Shown here one piece after another: positions 22,801-29,230 of a stretch of 64,000 nucleotides of DNA. Numbering within the stretch: position 1 is the stretch's first letter; each line of letters starts with the position of its first letter. A program made the translations under genes and the position numbers. Source of the stretch: Anaeropeptidivorans aminofermentans (GTDB lineage Bacteria; Bacillota; Clostridia; Lachnospirales; UBA5962); assembly GCF_940670685.1 (NCBI RefSeq), contig NZ_OW711693.1, forward strand, positions 186,001-250,000, given 5' to 3'. A model generated the notes under the pieces. That model was not told the origin of the DNA and did no database searches. It saw only the letters and a list, made by a program, of their open reading frames with translations.

Positions 22801-25448
22801 ATGCTCTGCCTCTTATTTATGACAGCACTTTGGAGGGATATGTATTTAAGCTTGAAAATATCGATATTTCCGCAGTTAAGGACTATACCCTTGTGGAAAT
22901 AAGCCCCGCAGGCTTTACAGCAAAAGACTGGACATCAGCCGAGGTATTTGAAAAAGACGGCAGAATTTTCAATAAGCTTTATACCACAGTGACCTTCCAT
23001 AATGGGGAGGATGCACTCTTATCTTCCGGTGAAGCGGGTACTTCTCATTTGATTATAAAGCATGTATCTGTGGAGAATATTGAGGAAAAGGGCATTGTGG
23101 CCGTATTAAAGACCTTTGATGCAAACAGTGTTTCTCAAGATAAGCTTTCGGATGCGGCCAAGAATATAAGGTTTGCCCTTGTAAGCGAAGAAGGAACGAT
23201 GATTTCAGGCCTTAAAGAATTAAAGCCTGTTAATATGGATAATCTTATCAATTCCATGGAAAATGAAGCTTTTAAGGCAGAATATAAAGAAGACGGCCTT
23301 CTGAAAACCTTATTTGAAAAATTCAACGGCAATGCCAAAGAAGCATTGGGCTTTGAAGTAAGCGGATTGGCCCACGGTTCTTATAGGATTTATGAGTTTA
23401 CAACAGATTATTTTGCCCCGAAAGATTGGACCCTTGAAGATAATGACGGCCTTATAGCAAGCGCCGGTCTCGACCCGGATTTATATAATGCTTATTATAA
23501 AACGATAGATATCGGGGTAAACAGCGATTCCTACGAGCCGAATCAGACCGGAAGCGCCTTAATCCATGTAATAGACCTTGACAATCAGATTGAAAAGATG
23601 GACCTTGAGGTAATCAAGAGGGGAACAGACGGCTTCTGGGATACCATGAAGCAGCTTATCGGTGCCGAAGAAAAAATTACTATGCGGTTTGCTCTTGAAA
23701 GGTATGCAGAAAACGGCGAACTTACCGGCATTAATATAGTTTACAAAGAAAACTCCGTAAACTTTGAGAATCTTATTGATAATGATATTACCGTAGCGTT
23801 TAAGGGCCTTGAACCTGGAAGATACAGACTTACGGAATTCAGCTCCAAGGCATACGGCCCTGAAGAATATAATCAAGAGCAATGGTCTTTTGACGGGGTA
23901 GACGAGTATGACGGCGACGGCGGGGAATACTATCTCTATTCAAGAGATATAGAAATTGCGCCGCAGTCGGAAGATGTTTTAGCGCCTCAGTCAATCCGTG
24001 TTACAAACGGTATGCAAACGGCTTCTATCATCATAGAAAAGACGATGTTTAACTATGACGAAGGCGCTCAAGAGGGATATGCTCAAATTACAGATATGAC
24101 AGACCGAATAACCTTCGCCCTCTATAAATTTGAAGAAGGAAAGGATTATTCGGAGCTTGAGAAGCTTGAAGGCGTAAGCGACGTTAAAACCGGCAAGGAC
24201 GGAAAGGCCATATTTGCGGATATCCCTCACGGCAGATATGTGATTAAAGAAGTGAACCGCCCCGCAGGCTATAAGACCCACTGGGCAAATGATTACAGCA
24301 AAGTAATCAGTATCCCTGAGGATACGGAAATCCGTGAAAAGGAAAATCAGGCAGGCGAAGCCTATGTATCTGTAGAATACAGTGAAAATCTTGAAAATAA
24401 AATAGGCTTCGGAAGAATTGAAGTTGAAAAGATATTAAATCTTACGCCTGATATCGCGGATTCTGAAAGACCTGCCAATACCAGTGACAATATCACATTT
24501 AAGCTTACAGGCCCTTATCATAAGGAGACCGGTGCAGAGCTTGAAGGTTACGGCGAAAGAACGGCAGAAACAGTTAACGGGAAATTTGTATTTGAAAATC
24601 TTCCTTACGGAAGATATACCCTAGAGGAACTATGGCCTGATAATCCTCCGGAAAACTATCTTACCATATGGTCGGCTAAAGATGCTTCCGGCAATGAAAT
24701 AATCATAGAAGCTAACAGCAGAAGAAGAACCGTAGATATAGAAGAGATAAAAAGCGCTGACGGAGCTATGGAAGGCCTTACGGAAATATCCTATAAGGTT
24801 GAAAACAGGGTTAATCTTGGCACCATTGAAGTTACAAAAACCATTGCTTCAAATTCCACCGATTTCTATAGAAATGAGACCTTTGAAATAATCCTCTATA
24901 AAGTGGAAGGTGAAAGGGAAATATTCGTGGAAAGGGTTTATTTAAGAGGAGATGAAAGCCATATTTTCACAAACCTCAAGCCGGGAACTTATAAGGTAAT
25001 AGAAGAAAACAATTCCCTTAGCTGGCGCAGAATCTTCGGAGATAACGATACTTTATACACCTTAGGCGGAAGCAGCAGCTATAACAGAAAAGTAGTAATT
25101 ACCAATGAATACAGGTATGATCCTTATATACCGCCTGTAGGGCCTGTAATCCCTACGAGACCGGTAACGCCTACAACACCAACCACTCCGGGAACGGTCA
25201 CACCGCCGCCGGGATTCGTAGAAATTCCTGCGCCGGAGGTACCGCTGGGACCGGCAGATATTATAGTTCCTCCTGTTACTGAGGAAGATCCTTTAATAGA
25301 AATCATTGAAGAGGAAGTGCCTTTAGGCTCCAAACTCTTTAAAAACAATCCGAAAACAGGGGTTTATATTGACTCTGCCGGAAGCTCAATGATGCTTTTA
25401 ATTGCAGGCTCTTTGGGTCTGTTCTTAGGAATAAGAAAGAAGAAGTAA
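10830..25448 (+). CDS. Giant Cna-B repeat, sortase-anchored surface protein
   Basis: A 4872-residue cell-wall-anchored protein. Order: signal peptide (about 1-32); a first structured part; an acidic Pro/Glu-rich linker (about 145-320) with four 9-residue repeats like EAPAEGGET; an adhesin-like part (about 320-720); then a long run of Cna-B/SpaA-type beta-sandwiches. By eye I count about 26 ends of the form G-x-Y-x-(V/I/L)-x-E. These domains commonly form Lys-Asn/Asp isopeptide bonds. Residues about 2790-3190 resemble DUF11/isopeptide-D2 modules, and an SdrD-B-like domain with HDKDGDGLF starts near 3195. A Pro/Thr stalk precedes NPKTG (4840-4844), a hydrophobic helix and a KKK tail, the sortase signal. 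No sortase gene is in the window. The role is probably adhesion or a long surface stalk. Confidence 0.92.
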   Translation: MPKKNHGFSKRLISGLMALCIFISNLIITYSNEDNGKGDIFARVLDSNKNPYPNISVMLYGRGESRDQLISTSSSDNYGNVLFDADELDRAGEFTEYYLIINQNSLKEQPYTIQEGALMPWEDYLFTGETRTDNMNNQQFYVTPEAPAEGGETEAPAEGGETETPTEGGEAETPAEGEDTEEAEQEGEVSEENIDAEENQEENQEENQQEELPSEEKTEENSPGEDSQGEVQAKGFINHVYETFIGTVFGLKTVYGEELSEESPEDENIPVEPETPGEPEEETGQSAPTENPEEENIPEETPEHREEEKTTDTIDPKLEEPSTISENALCWKLEVQRLPWEDIEALPIPYDKSSFFTTDISYKYGGEDAPFFPDGDEEFEIPSGAIVNVRLEVVPALRAAIKNIGYTEIVYEFNIPTEYRNYIKSIKADKVAGLAGEISVSVEERLDEGIVSVKLTADRTNSIRGQAVIPLSLEFAKGEIPNDADFIVEGKFISAKAVNSNGEYRNIVYDIVPEIEEEAALLPIKGKVKAYEEWKIENSVILAPIEKEKPIKAAFNLKTSIDNILRDNNLTITKNQVGRLYFEGFESNDSQSAYAVKGSFTGLKDGTKIKITSVKIKGTEEELIGTDFLSFSNGPVSEAFELSNGEEFIISKFDTETVDGKEAPYATEYIIETELQFSDYLELDHTKPEPDKATIKLDSTLDYTLIGEESAKKEDASEFIVGGYFGSLVTGSITVEKKITGAGGLSNSPYSSHIIQSFGFKPGVFKFYLLNKIPDNNMAGAELQGFLDNEENYAKRQKEDGSGFEPVAPSNNLNAEGKLVFTNIVEGTYYLYEAITDEEYSDYIWAGNGEAVSVGPNNRERQITVHNISQERIGLNFTKKVYDEKLNDVTSDYYNDIEFTLTGPGGTKTFIPNQYSGLIEMRNLPIGTYTLKESKTPDGFVGMGEITFTITSQASANSIYNLFTATGVTVTIPPGSETLYDKNSSILYNFKDTGILKIVKSYAPISGYTPELGAEFLIKPSAGETRTVNMKDGKREGDTQVLYVSLPAGTYTVTETNDTANNKRYYNVNNKESTSYTVKPLAVSGMNNIVTHTEENGTELQKITLKIGKYGISGSFRGTLKVNGIGGSVNNEIFDAQGKKINNTVITVSDKGIELYLPKGSYQAESVTITGDSTYYALPSQRFNVEEDGEYQFDLPKLGAVEVKSYKSDTNGSFSTAKYTIYKNGTKNTDMTLSGTVSKTTGAIVVPGADYRVKENSIDKGYNPNTDFTADTENTVNTKTGEAYATTNKYGYPDAVNSNIPNLIFDIAHSKQPVLTVKVTDVYVSSIARAGEIEIKDADGNIIKNASGADRHKITNKDTQIYLEKPGTYTITFFHTSESGLSPAYIDNSGNVDHKDKLSEEKRTATITVTENGPNRAEFYAIGAGNINFQKVLKDLYAQRSHDEIINFTMYKEDKDGNRIGEGVKISTDANGFVKAQNLDPRYSYVFVEEESNQYEPLTLEGKFNIKKAADYALTIGPAVNETLYRQIEITKGGYKTMKVSDEYYPQKGENPIYDPKAERPDIVTTDRMAYNGLFRIYRLTDELKIKAENGTITSSDMAGAVLVDRVYTGTTQEENNKGLSRLLPYGDYLIVEEGPVNTGALYPYFDPTDKIPAYGEDTVYNYYKDGSKHYFYTTVSISKAIDKNDYAKRTFYNPFNDEYGGGGNKLVFAQVKIKKYDLKSSNLINNAVFDLYRAEADENGKILDFNESLEKIQEGLTSGTAGNGMGISIVDLVVTVDKDGKVSPYQNLTNVIQRGDQYFACYYLVEVSAPNGYSLWTTPILVEVPLDTKSAGPMINSSKEVSISNSMEEFTLTIEKYGYTDISLRNYVAMKDVEIVVTGSNGDQYTYKTGYRYKDGKEAGPSGSDAALIVEGFRKLSPSYTVKEKSLPSKYENDYTLRGDEIEVIFNDTARTAKAQIFNFPKVAFKAVKTDINGNAIQENLTASFDVYKNEGTSAIPSWVKIGNINANLKNGNDYYMVLGQKLGFGEYKFTELAAPSGYLPTADGKPAEIYFLYERNGNSVSVKYKLSQEEGYQAYSENLASLPKFKNDRKNQIEFYKKYVGPDGAELTGNSLINALNETRFALYQSQADAQTEENPIAIAEYHKGIDATGKVTFTGLEKNTPYYVKEIKGAEGYTLDERIITVPAIDEANQIIRLEDFINPSKKGSLIVNKKDMNSSFIMEEVLFTIIPAERNDGSFVLNEVDSSALKLTTGKGSRELDPGWYRIFEAKAPAGYDISAKISPDNNNNIVIEDEGAYVYIEPSKSIEITFQNGLLGSAEIFKYTALNNTEWGLNGVKLALIKIEKDRNGNWQVAENADAHEAVTSAKNGQAGYASFTGLKHGSYWIIEKESISGYKIPAYLSEEGFKDYLNNEDYKSNIITVSDINPSAPLVKLKNDPSGGHLIINKYDISQKGEDGKPLADAEPLRKEGTKFSIYKDTNGTVDRNNPLIVLDLKYGTMNTVLEEGDYLIAETSFPAGYPSADHESALESQREGAEGKKITVKAGETQVLDFFNEKLRVPDGTISKTIVSVDGEAINAMNASAKSLLKNEINAVFRLSGLFKTDSNGNEVKNNTPIRDVYVTDENIKYLSIADGDTSIINITGNAYHQAYRIKSVNIGAASDIDGPVYGRLYVKSFGSEQWVLYGSPVFLDDSKEINIDGETVKSIKVEYIKYNGENAVTALNKGFTAGDIDISVVFPKWKTGESLPEVKQIINSASVHFAYVNEGNTPSEISKNSNVIRINPEVQRIEKAKFSLDKYTADGRNSYKAGEDVKFIIRAKNISQNIWRSPIIADQVPASLYTPDSSGYYAVRYNGAAYTGKIEFGKGETTDHKELLLWYMPELEMKPNDELIVELTLKSREYIYVSESNTAFASSGFFYAPTAENAKGFSIDIAQNMGNPNITNSIDKLLENIGAKPTGDIKEDFSNNTYAASTLQYTVSFAEGTVGYKLVKGDMDREYTNKVGSSTFGGTVSYKIGVANTTEKTVKATRLFDLLPKYNEDTSYKGEVNLSKIIIDSVFDNNKIKVYGSKTAEDLSALEMFFANKNGTFTNPLAGPELQQINPADFTNETVLSNYRAIVFEYTGEIQKGRAFYAELEFDLPKPVFTGTEAEQAAQYQSAITSKIQNTAQSVFISGNEGTRGNQVSADSRVIGMNAAISGYVWHDKDGDGLFNYQGNDIRPTGSDEKPLKDVKVSLTQYVNGNKTTFYQEATTDENGYFVFEDLPATVLINNAPQGSRYEYQIEVDPLTGEAAEYNSFTIKGEDNTISNNSKVTNEGISDIVELGVQGREFLNAGLLNKYKITIEKEFLAGEMLIEREGSIILNLVNADTKKIVSSFSVNSQSSRLSATVSDIPSGRYYIEETFENSPEVFAGIKVTVDGTEIGNTNGNIYRTEDFDISSKDAQIYIKVKNERAKDGELVLIKQVDHLVSQNDKFSFRVEGPGEFAQGKVYELSGSNGFRQTLQNIPRGLYTVTEILSDASDYLLNEISVEGTSPVSQDISKKQVQVYINGGGSSPVELTFSNISKTRTVIFEKELKDSFDIPEASEKIFVFNLYKYNSGTKAYDLFEEGFTVSNQRPSAPMEIPFGDYLIAEVSENNQSYDISKKYDVSFYQGDRKLDEMNYEGYSGAAFSINAQTDQEGITIKTLNKEKNNGSLIITKNLTVPNLENPGSHKGTVYEIKIVRESDNENTAYSATKYIQIKDSLSESVTFTDLPAGAYKVMELAYYYGEHLSWVDENNEPLGGTRVEFMDNFSLHYISQGSSENIVIVNEAEREEPQAFTITNIAKNYDVEIIKKLKGYENLDNKFSGTEFMLFNTETNDFYEAKVSSGKALFTNVSEGKYELREYVSDSNKGYEPEGNWTLRHETEGDRYYYLFNDEIILNRDTILEENGESRLLYRKEVVNKDLAASLVVEKDFDTSTPSEILKAMIENKDIEFYLLPGKDNTDIKAADALPLIYDSTLEGYVFKLENIDISAVKDYTLVEISPAGFTAKDWTSAEVFEKDGRIFNKLYTTVTFHNGEDALLSSGEAGTSHLIIKHVSVENIEEKGIVAVLKTFDANSVSQDKLSDAAKNIRFALVSEEGTMISGLKELKPVNMDNLINSMENEAFKAEYKEDGLLKTLFEKFNGNAKEALGFEVSGLAHGSYRIYEFTTDYFAPKDWTLEDNDGLIASAGLDPDLYNAYYKTIDIGVNSDSYEPNQTGSALIHVIDLDNQIEKMDLEVIKRGTDGFWDTMKQLIGAEEKITMRFALERYAENGELTGINIVYKENSVNFENLIDNDITVAFKGLEPGRYRLTEFSSKAYGPEEYNQEQWSFDGVDEYDGDGGEYYLYSRDIEIAPQSEDVLAPQSIRVTNGMQTASIIIEKTMFNYDEGAQEGYAQITDMTDRITFALYKFEEGKDYSELEKLEGVSDVKTGKDGKAIFADIPHGRYVIKEVNRPAGYKTHWANDYSKVISIPEDTEIREKENQAGEAYVSVEYSENLENKIGFGRIEVEKILNLTPDIADSERPANTSDNITFKLTGPYHKETGAELEGYGERTAETVNGKFVFENLPYGRYTLEELWPDNPPENYLTIWSAKDASGNEIIIEANSRRRTVDIEEIKSADGAMEGLTEISYKVENRVNLGTIEVTKTIASNSTDFYRNETFEIILYKVEGEREIFVERVYLRGDESHIFTNLKPGTYKVIEENNSLSWRRIFGDNDTLYTLGGSSSYNRKVVITNEYRYDPYIPPVGPVIPTRPVTPTTPTTPGTVTPPPGFVEIPAPEVPLGPADIIVPPVTEEDPLIEIIEEEVPLGSKLFKNNPKTGVYIDSAGSSMMLLIAGSLGLFLGIRKKK
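11262..11369 (+). repeat. 27-bp tandem repeat, four units
   Basis: Four in-frame 27-base units encode EAPAEGGET-type nonapeptides in the linker of the giant surface protein. A second run of three 12-base units (EENQ) lies at 11418-11453. Both are the kind of repeat that changes copy number between strains. Confidence 0.8.
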
Positions 25449-25453
25449 AAATC

Positions 25454-25487
25454 AACAGCCGGAAAACCATAGTTTTCCGGCTGTTTT
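25454..25487 (+). terminator. Terminator of the giant surface gene
   Basis: Perfect stem ACAGCCGGAAAAC / GTTTTCCGGCTGT with a four-base loop and a T-run, just after the stop codon. Confidence 0.9.
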
Positions 25488-25529
25488 ATAAAAATATTTT
25501 AAAAAGTCAAATTAAAGTTTTTATACTTA

Positions 25530-25620
25530 AATAAATATGAAATAGTAGGTTTTTAATTTCCTTTTCTCTTATTTTATACCCTTTAAAGCCAAATCTTACG
25601 GCAGAATAAAAGGAAATTGC
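25530..25620. repeat. Family C palindromic repeat
   Basis: A C copy with the usual leader (AAATATGAAATAGTAG), CCTTTTCTCTTATTTTA, a CCCTTTAAAGCC middle and GCAGAATAAAAGGAAATTG at the right. It is followed by a small hairpin, GCCTCTATGATAACAGAGGC. Confidence 0.75.
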
Positions 25621-25743
25621 CTCTATGATAACAGAGGCAAGCTGCTTGTACGAAGAGAACTTGAAAATTCTTTCAACGAAAAATTAAGATATTTTGGCAT
25701 TATTTACCCAAACGGATTTTTTGTATGCTCCGTTATAAAATAC

Positions 25744-25772
25744 TTGTAAATAGAAAGCCATTGTGATATAAT
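25744..25772 (+). promoter_or_regulatory. Promoter of tRNA-Arg
   Basis: TTGTAA at 25744-25749, a 17-base spacer, then TATAAT at 25767-25772 preceded by TG (extended -10). It lies 39 bases before the tRNA. Confidence 0.7.
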
Positions 25773-25811
25773 AACATTTGCCGTTTAAGAAGGCTTGTAT
25801 TTTAATATTAT

Positions 25812-25885
<74 letters not shown>

Positions 25886-25908
25886 TTACTATGAAAAGGA
25901 TGTTCTTT

Positions 25909-26292
25909 ATGAATCTGAACCGTATTGATCATTTGGTATTAAATGTTTCGAATGTTCAGAAATCCATCGATTTTTATGTCAATATCCTGGGTATGACATT
26001 AAAGCAAGAGTCCGAAAATATTTCCCTGCTATTCGGGAACTGCAAGCTGAATCTGCACGCTATCCCTGCCACGGCATTCCCGGTGGCAAAAGAGCTGGTA
26101 TATGGCAGCCAGGATTTTTGTATCATTGCCGATGGGAATATTCAAACCATCTATCAGGAATTGCAAAACAAGAATGCTCCATTGGAGCCCGGTCTTGGAA
26201 TCGTTCAGCGCACAGGTGCCTTAGGCTCCATGCAAAGTATTTATCTGCGCGACCCGGATGGAAATTTAATTGAAATCAGTGTTTATTGCTAA
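25909..26292 (+). CDS. VOC family (glyoxalase/bleomycin-resistance fold) protein
   Basis: A 127-residue single vicinal-oxygen-chelate domain: IDHLVLNVSNVQKSIDFYVNILGM at the start and MQSIYLRDPDGNLIEISVY at the end, with His (IDH) and Glu (IEI) at typical metal-ligand positions. Members include lyases, dioxygenases and antibiotic-binding proteins; the substrate is not evident. The ATG at 25909 has AAAAGGA eight bases upstream; the frame continues back into the tRNA and those residues are not real. It is the first of a series of small solitary genes following the tRNA. Confidence 0.85.
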   Translation: MNLNRIDHLVLNVSNVQKSIDFYVNILGMTLKQESENISLLFGNCKLNLHAIPATAFPVAKELVYGSQDFCIIADGNIQTIYQELQNKNAPLEPGLGIVQRTGALGSMQSIYLRDPDGNLIEISVYC

Positions 26293-26555
26293 AGCAGAAA
26301 CCATTATGTGCCACTTTGGCCGCTTCTGTTTGACCAAATGTCACGCCAGCGTGACGCTGGACCTAATCCGCGCTTCTCACTTTGTGGGAAGCGTTTTAAT
26401 TTGTGCCCGCCGCCGAACACCTGCATCTGTTTTGACCGAATGATGCAAAAAGAGATAACTTTTCCGCCAAGGAGACGCTATGCTTTTTTTATATGAAAAA
26501 TTCTGGTATGATAGTAGCAGAGTTGATTAAATAGAAAATGAAGAGGATCAAAGCC
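26293..26555. other. Gap with short direct repeats and a probable promoter
   Basis: CTGTTTGACCAAATG (about 26326) and CTGTTTTGACCGAATG (about 26427) are near-identical. TCACGCCAGCGTGA near 26341 is a small palindrome. GGTATGATAG near 26505 offers a -10-like TATGAT for the next gene. The composition is more GC-rich than other gaps in the window. Confidence 0.4.
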
Positions 26556-27227
26556 ATGAAGCGTAAACTGTTAATTCAATCGTGCACCCAGTTTCTGATG
26601 GGGCTCAGTACCGTTAGCTTGCTATTGTTTTTGCCGGCAGGATCGATTGACTATTGGAATGCATGGATTTTTATAGGGTTGCTTTTTATACCGATGCTTA
26701 TAACCGGTATTATTCTCCTATTGAAAGCACCTGATTTACTTGCAAAACGGCTGAATACCAAAGAAAAAGAAATTGAACAAAAGCAGGTCATTACATTGTC
26801 TGTATTTATGTTCGCAGGTGGTTTTATCGTTGCGGCATTAGATTTTAAATATAGTTGGAGTAACCTTCCCGACTGGGTAATCATAGCAGCGGCAGTAATT
26901 TTTTTAACTTCATATGGGCTATATGCGGAAATTATGAGAGAAAACGCTTATTTATCACGAACGGTTGAAGTGCAGGAAAGCCAAAAAGTGATTGACACGG
27001 GTTTATATGGGATTGTAAGGCACCCCATGTACTTTGTAACCATCACCCTGTTTTTATCTATGCCGCTTATCTTGGGTTCTGTCTATTCGTTTATTATTTT
27101 CTTGATTTATCCAATACTTATTATAAAGCGAATTAAGAATGAAGAAGCGGTATTGAGAGAAAAACTTAATGGATATATAGAATACAGCAAAAAAGTTAAG
27201 TATCGTCTTATCCCCTATATTTGGTAA
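26556..27227 (+). CDS. Membrane methyltransferase, isoprenylcysteine carboxyl methyltransferase (ICMT) family
   Basis: A 223-residue integral membrane protein with about five hydrophobic segments. The family signature GLYGIVRHPMY lies near residue 155. NEEAVLREKLNGYIEYSKKV follows near the C-terminus, the conserved E-E and Y parts of the ICMT/PEMT fold that bind S-adenosylmethionine. Bacterial members methylate small molecules or lipids; since bacteria do not carry prenylated CaaX proteins as standard, the true substrate is unknown. The ATG at 26556 is eight bases after GAGGA. A terminator follows, so it is probably monocistronic. Confidence 0.8.
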   Translation: MKRKLLIQSCTQFLMGLSTVSLLLFLPAGSIDYWNAWIFIGLLFIPMLITGIILLLKAPDLLAKRLNTKEKEIEQKQVITLSVFMFAGGFIVAALDFKYSWSNLPDWVIIAAAVIFLTSYGLYAEIMRENAYLSRTVEVQESQKVIDTGLYGIVRHPMYFVTITLFLSMPLILGSVYSFIIFLIYPILIIKRIKNEEAVLREKLNGYIEYSKKVKYRLIPYIW

Positions 27228-27310
27228 ACGGCCATCGAATCCAGTTTATCGAACCGCCTGATACACCACCGCTTCAAAAATCTTTTTTCCACAGCGTTTA
27301 TAAGGTTATC

Positions 27311-27355
27311 AGGTTGAAATGGATGCTGAATTGTATCTGTTTCAACCTAATTTTT
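27311..27355 (+). terminator. Terminator after the ICMT-like gene
   Basis: Stem AGGTTGAAA / TTTCAACCT (9 bp, 20-base loop) followed by AATTTTTT. Confidence 0.7.
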
Positions 27356-27409
27356 TATGTTATACTTTAGTAAAATGATGGAAGAATTGGATTATTGGAG
27401 AATAATATT

Positions 27410-27883
27410 ATGGAACAATTAATGATTAAGAGCAAAGCTTTTGATGAAGGTGGCTGGATACCTGTAAAATATACAGCTCGTGGAGCAGATATTTCTCCTG
27501 ATTTTGAAATAAGCAATATTTCTCCCAATGCGAAATCAATTGCAATTACATTGGATGATGCTTCACATCCCATTTTCCCAAACTATAACCATTGGGTGAT
27601 ATGGAATATATCCATACAGTCCGTCATTCCTGAAGGGATAGCTCACGGCAAATATGTAGACGGTCTAGGTGCAACGCAAGGTATTGCTTACGGAAGAAAT
27701 AAATATAAAGGTCCAAAACCACCATTCAAGTTGATACATACATATGTGTTTACTGTTTATGTACTGGATTGTACCCTGGATTTAGCTGCAAGTTGCAGAA
27801 AGCGGGATTTTATAAATAATATTGATGGTCATATCTTGCAACAGGCAACTTTATCTGGAAAGTTTCAAAGCCGAAGAAAGTAA
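27410..27883 (+). CDS. PEBP/YbhB family protein
   Basis: A 157-residue phosphatidylethanolamine-binding-protein-like (YbhB/YbcL) domain. Signatures are ITLDDASHP followed by HWVIWNI, then GIAYGRNKYKGPKPP and HTYVFTVYVLD, which build the anion-binding pocket. No signal peptide, so cytoplasmic. Bacterial members have no settled function. The ATG at 27410 is preceded by GGAG nine bases upstream; the in-frame TTG at 27395 overlaps that site and is less likely. It has its own terminator, like its neighbours. Confidence 0.85.
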   Translation: MEQLMIKSKAFDEGGWIPVKYTARGADISPDFEISNISPNAKSIAITLDDASHPIFPNYNHWVIWNISIQSVIPEGIAHGKYVDGLGATQGIAYGRNKYKGPKPPFKLIHTYVFTVYVLDCTLDLAASCRKRDFINNIDGHILQQATLSGKFQSRRK

Positions 27884-27915
27884 CGAACTATATCTATTTT
27901 GGCTTGGCGGCATAA

Positions 27916-27957
27916 ACAAACCGACAAGCTTCGAAATGAAATTTGCCGGTTGTTTTT
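27916..27957 (+). terminator. Terminator after the PEBP gene
   Basis: AACCGACAA pairs imperfectly with TTTGCCGGTT and is followed by GTTTTT. The right arm is nearly the same as in the terminator at 28457-28498. Confidence 0.65.
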
Positions 27958-28081
27958 ATACTTCATATGCCACAATGTATTGATATAGCATAAAAAGCTA
28001 AACCTTTCCCAACTTAGTGAAGAGAAAGGCCTATATACATTAAAAGAGGGAAGTCAACTGCTAAATAAGAATAGGAAATCA

Positions 28082-28423
28082 ATGTTTTATATCTTGCTTA
28101 CCCCACTATATTTATTGCTTTTTGTGTGCCTAATGGGAATGAGCATGGGAAGTGTTGAATGGCTTAATGCTGCATTTATTGCATTTGTGATAATCATCGC
28201 CGCTTGGGGGCTGATTAAAGAAAACAGCATATTTATAAATATAATTGGGCTGTTATGTTTTATAAGCCTCGGTGTATATTTCATCTACCCGGCATTGACA
28301 CGAACGGAATGTATAGGTCCATGGACAATAAATATTTGCGCTGGAGCGACACTTGTGCTTTGGGGTCTGATAGCTTTTGCCTATGATATCAAAAAATTAA
28401 TATCTAAGTACAAAAAGCAATAA
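28082..28423 (+). CDS. Small membrane protein, unknown
   Basis: A 113-residue protein made almost entirely of four hydrophobic segments (about 3-22, 30-46, 52-69 and 84-100) with a short lysine-rich tail, inside-positive at the C-terminus. It contains two cysteines (TECIGPW and NICAG) near the third/fourth segment loop. I recognise no family. AGGAAA lies a few bases before the ATG. It has its own terminator and is probably a single-gene unit. Confidence 0.65.
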   Translation: MFYILLTPLYLLLFVCLMGMSMGSVEWLNAAFIAFVIIIAAWGLIKENSIFINIIGLLCFISLGVYFIYPALTRTECIGPWTINICAGATLVLWGLIAFAYDIKKLISKYKKQ

Positions 28424-28456
28424 ATGTTCCGAGCACCTATATTCACCTAACCTGCC

Positions 28457-28498
28457 AAAGAAATCGGCAAAACTCGATGAATTTGCCGGTTTCTTTTT
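28457..28498 (+). terminator. Terminator after the small membrane protein gene
   Basis: AAAGAAATCGGCAAA pairs with TTTGCCGGTTTCTTT around a 10-base loop, followed by T residues. Confidence 0.85.
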
Positions 28499-28575
28499 GC
28501 TTTTCAGTCAGCTATAATAGAAGCAGGGTACTTTCATAGCACATAGATAAATAAGAGTTTAGCGAGGATAAAGCA

Positions 28576-29049
28576 ATGGGTCATTTGGGCTTTTCATACA
28601 CGGGGCTGATTTTCTTGCTGATGCTGATAATCCCTAATCTTATATGGGTAAGGCATCAGCCGAAGGGATATAATTATCAGAATGAAAACAAGATATTGCT
28701 GATCTTTGAGCGTGTCGGTCAGGTTCTTGTAACATGTACTGCGCTTATTTTTTCGGACTTTAATCTTCGTCCTTGGTCAATATGGACGCTCTGGCTGCTT
28801 GCCGCAGTGATACTAATGATAATGTATGAATGCTGGTGGCTTAGATATTTTAAAAGTCAAAAGCGATTGAAGGACTTTTACAGCAGTTTTTGCGGTATTC
28901 CTGTAGCCGGTGCGACATTGCCTGTTATGGCGTTTTTTCTCCTTGGCATATATGGGAAAGTGGTCTGGCTTCTGATTTCAACAGCAGTTCTGGGAATCGG
29001 GCATATCGGCATTCATCTACAGCACCGCAGAAAAATCGATAATCGATGA
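28576..29049 (+). CDS. Four-TM membrane protein, unknown
   Basis: A 157-residue protein with four predicted TM helices (about 8-25, 48-65, 72-88 and 112-143). A conserved-looking motif IIPNLIWVRHQPKGY follows the first helix. That pattern, with a Pro-Asn in the first helix and a basic loop, recurs in small uncharacterised Firmicutes membrane proteins, but I cannot assign a function. The ATG follows GAGGATAAAGCA. It sits in the run of solitary genes after the tRNA. Confidence 0.7.
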   Translation: MGHLGFSYTGLIFLLMLIIPNLIWVRHQPKGYNYQNENKILLIFERVGQVLVTCTALIFSDFNLRPWSIWTLWLLAAVILMIMYECWWLRYFKSQKRLKDFYSSFCGIPVAGATLPVMAFFLLGIYGKVVWLLISTAVLGIGHIGIHLQHRRKIDNR

Positions 29050-29230
29050 ATAAATTTCAACTTATTGAGAAGACAATACATAAATTCCTGCAGATTTATA
29101 TAAATCTTTTCTCATCATTGTTTCAGCATGTTTGTCGAAGCAGTAGTCGGTTGTTGCGGTCGGCTTCTTTTATTTTATATGCTGCAAGTAAGCATAGGAG
29201 TTACTTATAGTCTACAAAAGAGGTGCAGAT

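Noticed and set aside
26308-26496. 62-residue open frame between VOC and ICMT-like genes
   Set aside because: No ribosome site, unusual composition and no domain pattern; looks like chance.
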